Translations under genes and position numbers: made by a program
Notes under the pieces: model-generated
The model's database searches: none
What the model was told of the DNA's origin: nothing
The model's input: the letters and a program-made list of their open reading frames with translations, nothing else
Part shown: in pieces, positions 62,301 through 64,000 of the stretch
Position numbering within the stretch: the first letter of the stretch is position 1
Layout: each line of letters starts with the position of its first letter
Source of the DNA: Hymenolepis diminuta
Taxonomy: Eukaryota > Platyhelminthes > Cestoda > Cyclophyllidea > Hymenolepididae
Reading direction: 5' to 3'
NCBI GenBank assembly: GCA_900708905.1
Contig: CAADRB010000021.1
Span: 1,336,741 to 1,400,740, forward strand
DNA length: 64,000 nt

Positions 62301-62960
62301 TTGAGAGATTAGTCACGTCTCGACCCATTTGTCCCTTCAGATAGGCGACGCCATCAAGTGATGCTGCCTATCTCAAGGGAAACATATCGAGTATTTAATT
62401 TTTACGATCTGCAAGCCGATACCCCAGTCAGAAAGAAGGGAAGGACAAGTTCTCGTTGCTATAGCGAAAACTTATTACGGTTTAATTCGAACTATGTACA
62501 TTATAGCGTAATTCACATAAGTCCACTTACACGATTTATGGATTATTCGTTAATTCAATAATAAAGGAAAGAAACCATAAAAAGGATAATAATTTCCATA
62601 AGGAAAATATTTGATTTTTATTCATGACTATATTTTCACCCTGACATTATTATTATTTAATAGAATGTAATCATTTTACTTTTACAGAACTTGGATAGCA
62701 GAAAATGTTGACAAAGACGGAAAAATACCCCTATGTCGTGAATTAGTTACCACTTTGGTGGAACAGAAAGGAGGCGACGGAAGTGTTTTCAAAATTCATA
62801 ATCTCGAAACCGGAGACTCTTATGCATTTAAAGTGAGTAATACTTAAGATTTGTTCAAAGATATGACTTTCATTCATTTGCTTCAATTAATAAGAGAGTG
62901 TAATTGTTTTAGAAGTCTGTCTACCCCTGCCACTGGTTAAATAGACTCGTTTACTATTAA
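23273..62960 (+). CDS. Divergent beta-spectrin-type actin cross-linker (CH-CH, spectrin repeats, PH), 30 exons
   Basis: Beta-spectrins pair with alpha-spectrin, bind actin through two N-terminal CH domains and attach to membranes through a PH domain. Thirty exons can be chained from the ATG at 23273 (in-frame TAG at 23258-23260) to the TAA at 62958, with matching phases at all 29 junctions and about 2645 codons. Landmarks are CH1 at residues 20-158 (RIFTNWVNAQL, DLYNDLSDGRVLLRLLEIF, IDIVDGNSHLILGLIWIFIL), CH2 at about 179-280 ([51 protein letters not shown]), weakly conserved spectrin repeats with tryptophan-bearing helices from about 300 to 2500, and PH at about 2530-2645. The length fits a conventional beta-spectrin (about 2300-2400) with insertions rather than beta-heavy (about 4000), and no SH3 domain was seen. 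Odd features are an insertion in CH1, a Glu/Lys-rich insertion near residue 930, and one GC-AG intron. It is probably a lineage-specific fast-evolving paralogue (inference). Confidence 0.92.
23392..23645 (+). CDS. Spectrin exon 2: CH1, first half
   Basis: The acceptor is ATTTTTAG and the donor GTATGT (phase 0). It reads RALQQKRIFTNWVNAQLELA, then about 35 residues absent from usual CH1 domains, then the canonical VKDLYNDLSDGRVLLRLLEI and FTGRK. Confidence 0.95.
24485..24800 (+). repeat. Family-2 repeat copy, near full length
   Basis: Starts agtgaagtggtaagactgac, then ccggccaataagtactgggc, gaccagtaattcagtggatg, gaatccaaaaaacaaatgat, attactctcatccactgttc. It lies in the spectrin intron 23646-26200. 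Confidence 0.62.
25800..25960 (+). repeat. Family-2 repeat copy, 3' half
   Basis: Shows aattcgaatgaggtaaaact, cttttaatgttccaatatta and ccattcacccttgtccattt. It is immediately followed by a reversed SINE. Confidence 0.45.
25945..26180 (-). repeat. SINE copy, reverse, ending 20 bases before spectrin exon 3
   Basis: On the minus strand it shows a B box GGGCTCGATGCCC and an A box region TTGCCCAGTAGTTAAGG, with the body ending ttctcaccaggaagacccat. It is one of the better copies. Confidence 0.62.
26201..26374 (+). CDS. Spectrin exon 3: CH1, second half
   Basis: The acceptor TTCTTTCTTCTTAG and donor GTATTT bound 58 phase-0 codons with MRVHWLENVGKALDQM and IDIVDGNSHLILGLIW, the most conserved part of a beta-spectrin CH1. 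A reversed SINE ends about 20 bases before the acceptor. Confidence 0.95.
27150..27415 (+). repeat. SINE copy, apparently with a partly duplicated head
   Basis: Two successive A/B-box heads (tctgcgaagtcagaggtcac with aggttcaatacccc; then ccaagacagaggtcataaga) precede one body (ggtcaacaagagggattgca, gagtttctcataagagttgc, ctacccagactaagtg). Confidence 0.55.
28650..28835 (+). repeat. Solo LTR
   Basis: It is a third copy of the LTR sequence (agaagaaataaattaacaat, attcataaaactgcat, gtaaagcctaccattatgg, ggttataacatg) with no internal element sequence beside it. It lies in the spectrin intron 26375-30241. Confidence 0.58.
29420..29634 (-). pseudogene. Small-heat-shock-protein-like fragment, frameshifted
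   Basis: On the minus strand, an acceptor-like TATCTTCAG at 29635 is followed by HVELSVHHEVQKSVIVRKDG, then KKKYMARSMPRGSGA. A shift of frame near 29520 leads into DTKIKVIDSVAKSQEALKSV and a stop at 29449. The order 'HEV.kS....DGee.kk.Y.RSm.lP.g...tKIK.viDs' resembles the second half of an alpha-crystallin (HSP20) domain. A potential AATAAA follows the stop at about 29421. It could be a retropseudogene tail or the broken last exon of a nested gene. The family call is tentative. Confidence 0.35.
30242..30346 (+). CDS. Spectrin exon 4: CH1-CH2 linker and start of CH2
   Basis: The acceptor TATTTCTGCAG and donor GTTTGT bound 35 phase-0 codons. [14 protein letters not shown] is the conserved first helix of CH2 ('LLLWCQMKTAGYP'). 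Confidence 0.93.
31192..31216. repeat. (AT)n microsatellite at a mariner end
   Basis: A 25-base AT tract directly abutting the broken end of the mariner-type remnant. Confidence 0.95.
31217..32060 (-). mobile_element. Tc1/mariner-type transposon remnant
   Basis: On the minus strand, an N-terminal helix-turn-helix frame (31962-31753: MKRHAVIVSIEVKHNNLEIT, RFLKATTSFVCKVRKEL) continues with frameshifts and stops through SMRHLARQLQVSEGKI, VQ-type DLRCKSYVLK, and a central catalytic-domain region ending IDSVANGGGPYVFQRDWAL at about 31225. It breaks off inside the catalytic domain, directly at an AT tract. It is non-functional. Confidence 0.72.
33255..33365 (-). repeat. SINE head, reverse orientation
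   Basis: The reverse complement of the tRNA-like head: gcccatcgaacccatgacct, cagacttcacaagtgggcct, gttgaccactgc. Confidence 0.5.
35767..36276 (+). CDS. Spectrin exon 5: CH2 and start of the repeat region
   Basis: The 170 codons are phase 0, with acceptor TTTTAG and donor GTGAGG. CH2 continues with [35 protein letters not shown] and [18 protein letters not shown]. The next 80 residues are helical and enter the first partial spectrin repeat (NLRKWMKTNLRFLEE). Confidence 0.95.
36277..36690. other. Spectrin intron 5
   Basis: 414 AT-rich bases; nothing recognised. Confidence 0.8.
36691..36852 (+). CDS. Spectrin exon 6
   Basis: The 54 phase-0 codons lie between TTTTAG and GTAAAT. YRSPTPPAGFEFSTIYKIWL followed by LEEIEKVC aligns with the 'y.PpeGk.isdInkaWerLekaE' segment that precedes repeat 1 in beta-spectrins. 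Confidence 0.9.
36928..37635 (+). CDS. Spectrin exon 7: repeats
   Basis: The 236 phase-0 codons lie between TATTTAG and GTAAGA. Helices start at KAELHKMWLLECDQLLEM (repeat 1), QIDKRWCILKQKFMNRENFL and YVDMLLEIVSVTEEFEIIWE. It is preceded by a 75-base intron. Confidence 0.93.
37717..38460 (+). CDS. Spectrin exon 8: repeats
   Basis: The 248 phase-0 codons lie between TCTCTCTAG and GTAAGC. Coiled-coil stretches include LVHELKSSLKEKLALHRQEI and INKIQEWIGHTLAYF. The middle (about residues 690-750) is polar and poorly repeat-like. It follows an 81-base intron. Confidence 0.92.
39345..39620 (+). repeat. Family-2 repeat copy
   Basis: Shows a diverged head, aattcagttcaaatgaagca, aatttcattcttaacgtcta and cttcacccgttattggaata. 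Confidence 0.45.
39835..39965 (+). repeat. SINE copy (weak)
   Basis: Contains attgaccggccaaagccacc, aataagagggacaatacgag and agaagttctcattctactca. It lies in the spectrin intron 38461-40262. Confidence 0.4.
40263..40588 (+). CDS. Spectrin exon 9: repeat with Glu/Lys-rich insertion
   Basis: The acceptor is TTTTTCTTTCAG and the donor GTAATG (phase 2). A stretch rich in Glu and Lys (WQKQEEDEGDKKEEQEKEEE) lies between a WERL-type helix and ISNKIRVTNCKGLEKLKDDL. The exon ends CCRLLDWIQR at the first helix of the next repeat. Confidence 0.9.
40589..42581. other. Spectrin intron 9
   Basis: AT-rich; nothing convincing beyond a possible repeat fragment around 40780-40930. Confidence 0.7.
42582..43251 (+). 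CDS. Spectrin exon 10: repeats
   Basis: The acceptor TTGCCTTGTAG gives phase 2; the donor GTAAAT gives phase 0. Helices with conserved tryptophans include HTFNSWNELINATKMKRLSI, LSTRLWIKDKKELL and FENWIEELKIEWLEFNTLL. Confidence 0.93.
43381..43689 (+). CDS. Spectrin exon 11: repeat, GC donor
   Basis: The acceptor is AACTGACTAG. The 103 phase-0 codons include IAEIDEQKEIFQSIV and NLNSEWSEMLILCNHQ. It ends CAG followed by GCAAGT, a consensus GC-AG donor; using the GT two bases later would put a stop into the next exon. Confidence 0.9.
43909..43986 (+). CDS. Spectrin exon 12
   Basis: The 26 phase-0 codons read EFLRDIDSLNALLSRRENQI, the 'qEFlrda.eld.WL.ekE' start of a spectrin repeat, with Leu replacing the usual Trp. 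The donor is GTATGA, followed by a 71-base intron. Confidence 0.88.
44058..44215 (+). CDS. Spectrin exon 13
   Basis: It opens PTIDCVQGKINIQRQVLSLI after TTATTTAAG and ends FSEKYKAKAVSLAKK in phase 2 at donor GTGCGT. It forms helices B and C of one repeat. Confidence 0.88.
44216..45338. other. Spectrin intron 13
   Basis: Contains a degenerate family-2 repeat. An open frame continues past the donor to 44387 and is read-through. Confidence 0.75.
44920..45180 (+). repeat. Family-2 repeat copy, degenerate
   Basis: Shows aatctggaattctgaattct, aaattcgaatgaagcaagac and ctttaattgcaacttattct, in family order. It lies in the spectrin intron 44216-45338. Confidence 0.4.
45339..45429 (+). CDS. Spectrin exon 14
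   Basis: Read in phase 2 from GATTGCAG, it encodes YKDVESKAATVLNLLEFRLA and EKEKMNQLES, a repeat helix. The donor is GTATGT (phase 0). Confidence 0.87.
45430..46862. other. Spectrin introns 14 and 15, flanking exon 15
   Basis: Intron 14 (45430-45851) is plain AT-rich sequence. Intron 15 (46014-46862) holds nothing recognised. Confidence 0.7.
45852..46013 (+). CDS. Spectrin exon 15
   Basis: The 54 phase-0 codons begin IEEWILERLAAVNAQFATSE, a repeat helix A with its tryptophan, and continue YHLFRNFEAEVNSYENLV. The donor is GTAAGA. Confidence 0.88.
46863..47001 (+). CDS. Spectrin exon 16
   Basis: The acceptor TTCTTATTTCAG starts SVKLISGRNPNYASCL and NEALWNELKTTVAVQGSKLI. It ends in phase 1 at GTATTG, followed by an 82-base intron. 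Confidence 0.87.
47084..47433 (+). CDS. Spectrin exon 17
   Basis: The acceptor is GTACATTTAAG (phase 1). It encodes CEELIEWLQKTAVKVFGLQ, a Ser/Pro-rich loop (KPPLTSLSGSMIQLTSPQ) and LNEIKAKMRTKWEFLRELE. The donor is GTTTGT, phase 0. Confidence 0.88.
48128..48160. repeat. Compound GTAA/AT microsatellite
   Basis: Imperfect GTAAGTAT units run into a (TA) tract. It is in a spectrin intron. Confidence 0.85.
48600..48830 (-). repeat. Family-2 repeat copy, the only reversed one seen
   Basis: The reverse complement contains tagtaaatattgtacaaccc, taatccagaaatcaaatgaa and gtaagactctttaatactct. It lies in the spectrin intron 47434-48973. Confidence 0.55.
48974..49128 (+). CDS. Spectrin exon 18
   Basis: The acceptor TTATTTTAG starts EHCQHLLESRDKFAEHEKML, helices B and C, then VESWLSTCFF. 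It ends in phase 2 at GTAATT, followed by an 86-base intron. Confidence 0.87.
49215..49377 (+). CDS. Spectrin exon 19
   Basis: In phase 2 it encodes TLADEIQWMEEKQARLDTET and VQKLTTRHQNLTNEV. The donor is GTACGT, phase 0. Confidence 0.87.
49378..50968. other. Spectrin intron 19
   Basis: AT-rich; nothing recognised. Confidence 0.75.
50969..51359 (+). CDS. Spectrin exon 20
   Basis: The acceptor TTTACTCTAG starts AAIEWLQLAEFLKVQSFQLQ. A second repeat includes LNHWRAWFIQQIDLLELYNW and LTETES. The donor GTAGGT after 51359 (phase 1) is chosen because it joins exon 21 in frame. Confidence 0.88.
51360..52517. other. Spectrin intron 20
   Basis: AT-rich; nothing recognised. Confidence 0.75.
52518..52828 (+). 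CDS. Spectrin exon 21
   Basis: Phase 1 from TTCATTTTAG, ending in phase 0 at GTTAGT. It encodes TTDLLAAIESTIISEQKRL and a basic helix KARAHRHKLRRRIHMLER, then LRDLVMEKKHRLYELLALN. Confidence 0.87.
52950..53135 (+). repeat. SINE copy directly upstream of spectrin exon 22
   Basis: Contains aaaagtcagaggctacgaga, ggatggcgaccacactggtt and agtgcagacttctcctaaga. It fills most of the 352-base intron before exon 22. Confidence 0.5.
53181..53585 (+). CDS. Spectrin exon 22
   Basis: The 135 phase-0 codons lie between CCCTTTCTAG and GTAAGT. EWMWSKTEEALVENTGRDLE and IAQWQDRLTEDWGELRELL are clear spectrin-repeat helices. Confidence 0.93.
53586..54600. other. Spectrin intron 22
   Basis: Ends with a run of TTAATTAA-type motifs (about 54515-54560) before the acceptor. 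No repeat family identified. Confidence 0.7.
54601..54732 (+). CDS. Spectrin exon 23
   Basis: The 44 phase-0 codons lie between TTGATTTCAG and GTAAGT. EAIADLNEKMDSFPTVLGAD followed by SQSLARQQRQQVNF is a repeat helix B. Confidence 0.87.
55566..55841 (+). pseudogene. Possible retroelement integrase-tail remnant
   Basis: A 91-codon frame contains FLELLYFHSDSPLDDYNWPV then ELTIQHVLRDID. This is weakly like the 'FLlsYR.TPH..TG.sPaelmfgRklR..ld' tail of gypsy-type pol proteins. It lies in a spectrin intron, and exons 23 and 24 join in phase without it. Confidence 0.25.
56588..56775 (+). repeat. tRNA-derived SINE, best-preserved copy
   Basis: It has a polymerase III A-box-like TGGCGTAGTGG at 56590-56600 and a B-box-like GGTTCGATAC at 56634-56643. 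A non-tRNA body follows, with agaatcgcagaattcgagtc and ctgcccaagataaacg. The same body recurs in about ten other places in both orientations. It is not a functional tRNA: no acceptor stem closes around it. Confidence 0.7.
57989..58263 (+). CDS. Spectrin exon 24
   Basis: The acceptor is TTTTTCCCCTCAAAG and the donor GTATGT (phase 2). It encodes MLEAWDKLNAAIETRTRML and VLSRWLTWLHHGLSWISS, well-conserved repeat helices. An overlapping open frame at 57969-58184 is a shadow. Confidence 0.91.
58264..58576. other. Spectrin intron 24
   Basis: 313 AT-rich bases; nothing recognised. Confidence 0.75.
58577..59002 (+). CDS. Spectrin exon 25
   Basis: Phase 2 from CATCCTTTTAG to GTAAAC. It encodes PRFVNQHKQLWDEICAWESS, a helical acidic middle and a tryptophan-rich helix INWWRYWRHLKV that ends LDILR, the usual lead into a new repeat. 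The alternative frame at 58793-59014 does not join exon 26 in phase. Confidence 0.85.
59247..59418 (+). CDS. Spectrin exon 26
   Basis: Phase 2 from TTATGTACAG. It encodes DLQNLENWIETMEPRVETDD and EEHRKFSRAVASQEEKCRRL, the last clear repeat. The donor GTGATA (phase 0) precedes an 82-base intron. Confidence 0.87.
59501..59672 (+). CDS. Spectrin exon 27: linker to PH domain
   Basis: The acceptor is TTTTTTTTCTTTAG and the donor GTAAGT (phase 1). After ESDPEWEKGIERQMVENLER it turns low-complexity and Ser/Pro-rich (RMPSTPVAVSSESMSLQDD), as in the spacer before the PH domain of spectrins. Confidence 0.87.
59673..61883. other. Spectrin intron 27
   Basis: Contains a SINE at 60980-61200. The open frames near 61409-61883 have no recognisable domain. 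Confidence 0.72.
60980..61200 (+). repeat. SINE copy
   Basis: Contains acaatggcctagcgtcatgc, aggatgtccagccgtactgg, gagattctcatcagggcgtc and acatccaagatgggatg, in SINE order. Confidence 0.5.
61884..62040 (+). CDS. Spectrin exon 28: PH domain, first strands
   Basis: Phase 1 from TTTATTTAG to GTTTGT (phase 2). ERLEGVLYQKLQGQ then SSRWQKCFAVLNPITISL matches the 'eGfLyrK...sW...yvVL....L..y' opening of a PH domain. Confidence 0.9.
62041..62687. other. Spectrin intron 28
   Basis: AT-rich; nothing recognised. Confidence 0.78.
62688..62832 (+). CDS. Spectrin exon 29: PH domain, later strands
   Basis: Phase 2 from CTTTTACAG to GTGAGT (phase 0). It encodes RELVTTLVEQKGGDGSVFKI then ETGDSYAFK, the 'hvFkl...nG.eylFqA' strands of a PH domain. 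Confidence 0.9.
62913..62960 (+). CDS. Spectrin exon 30: end of PH domain and stop (probable)
   Basis: After an 80-base intron, an acceptor AATTGTTTTAG is followed in phase 0 by KSVYPCHWLNRLVYY and TAA. The tryptophan falls where the C-terminal PH helix has its invariant Trp. No AATAAA was seen before 63200, so another terminal exon beyond the window is possible. Confidence 0.55.
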   Translation, partial: KSVYPCHWLNRLVYY

Positions 62961-63224
62961 CTGACTCAACTGTGTACTTATTTCATCTGAAAAGAAAGCC
63001 GTATTTAAAGATGCAGAATAGACAGGAAGTGGGAAGCATCTGAGAACACCTTACGCACTTTTAGAAAGACAGAATAGGAAACTGTTGATGGTTGAAACTT
63101 ATGATTTCTTTTAACAGAACAAATAAGCATTATATTAACCTAGGTTTTATTCTATATATCCCCTTTCGGCTTCTGTCGACTGCTCAATTCGAGTCCAAAA
63201 GAGACTACAAGCTTTGATCAGATC

Positions 63225-64000
63225 AGGTGGTCATTACTAATGTAACCCATTGCTCGAGTTATTTCGTCCATCAGAGAGGAGGATTTGGTATTATGAGAAT
63301 GCTTATTAACTTCCTTCCCAAGCACGTAATAATTGAAAGGATTAAGGTCTGGCGAACGGTTGAGAGGCGGCCATAATGATGAAAATTTTCTGCCATTCAT
63401 CCAATGCTGGGTTTTGAGAGCTTTATAGGATGGATCTCTTTAGAGGACATAGGGTCCTCCTCCATTGGCTGCGCCGTCTATTCAAGGCGGCTTAATAACA
63501 ATGGTTTAAAGAGGCTTCAAATTGACATCTACATTTGTATTCACTCTAAGGCCCTGTGGAACAAGTTGAGGAGTCATGACGTTATTTTTCTTTCAGACAC
63601 TTGAAGTTATCTGGCAAGATGTCGCATTGACTTCCCATGATTAACGCCAATCATGTTATGCCACGCACTCTTCTGTCAAACTCAGGTGTTCTGAGTGAGT
63701 CAGAGCGTTGAAGATGCTGTTTTCTCTTGCTCGTGGCGACCAAATCATCTCCACTGTTTTTGTTCAGCTCCTTTCTAACTTTGTAAACGAAAGATGTAGC
63801 GGCTTTTAGAAATGGCGCAATTTCTAAATTGTTGTGTTTCGCTTTTATAGACAGTATCACAGCGTGTCTTTTCATTTCATTAGTTACAGCAGTATCTGTC
63901 ATCAGATCTTCTGATGTAAAAAATACATTAATTATTATCGTGTCAGTTTGAATTACAAAAATATAAGTGTCCTCACATACCTCGCACACCCTGTATACCC
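63225..64000 (-). mobile_element. Second Tc1/mariner-type copy, internally deleted, running to the window edge
   Basis: Minus-strand frame 63989-63651 repeats the same N-terminus (MKRHAVILSIKAKHNNLEIA). After a deletion near 63579 it continues to the C-terminal catalytic motif WPPLNRSPDLNPFNYYVLG then KEVNKHSHNTKSS (63400-63218). The 5' untranslated part matches the first copy (agatcttctg...aaatacattaattatta). Stops and frameshifts disable it. Confidence 0.75.

Noticed and set aside
63404..63604. 66-codon plus-strand frame
   Set aside because: It is antisense to the mariner-type transposase remnant.

Overview
The window is AT-rich genomic DNA of an invertebrate animal. It carries two large intron-split genes arranged head to head, with short exons, GT-AG (a few GC-AG) introns and many decayed transposon copies. 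I lean towards a parasitic flatworm because very small introns (about 70-90 bases) are mixed with multi-kilobase ones, but the sequence alone does not prove it. There are no bacterial-type operons, rRNA genes, functional tRNA genes or CRISPR arrays.

Minus strand, 20826 down past the left edge: the 5' part of a plexin, a semaphorin-receptor transmembrane protein. Exon 1 (19771-20826) encodes a signal peptide and most of the sema domain. Later exons at 14666-14932, 9240-9437 and 5410-5538 finish the sema domain, and 1570-1733 encodes a cysteine-rich PSI module. The rest (further PSI/IPT modules, membrane segment, cytoplasmic GAP region) lies outside the window. One short sema segment is not confidently located; a weak candidate is 13703-13789, and a 336-base assembly gap (12897-13232) lies in the same intron.

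Intergenic 20827-23272: a 2.4 kb AT-rich spacer between the two divergent starts, which must hold both promoters.

Plus strand, 23273-62960: a complete, divergent beta-spectrin-type gene. I could chain 30 exons with matching intron phases at every junction, giving a protein of about 2645 residues: two calponin-homology (CH) actin-binding domains, a long run of degenerate spectrin repeats and a C-terminal PH domain. It would be a membrane-skeleton cross-linker. It has an unusual insertion in CH1 and a Glu/Lys-rich insertion in the repeats.

Mobile and repeat content sits in introns and flanks: a Ty3/gypsy-type LTR element remnant (3187-4925) with a solo LTR at about 28650; two decayed Tc1/mariner-type elements (31217-32060 and 63225-64000); at least eleven degenerate tRNA-derived SINE copies; a second dispersed repeat of about 300 bases, nearly all copies in plus orientation; AT microsatellites; and a frameshifted small-heat-shock-protein-like fragment on the minus strand inside a spectrin intron (about 29420-29634).

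The two genes need not work together: plexin is a guidance receptor at the cell surface and spectrin a submembrane scaffold. Their adjacency may simply be a shared divergent promoter region.
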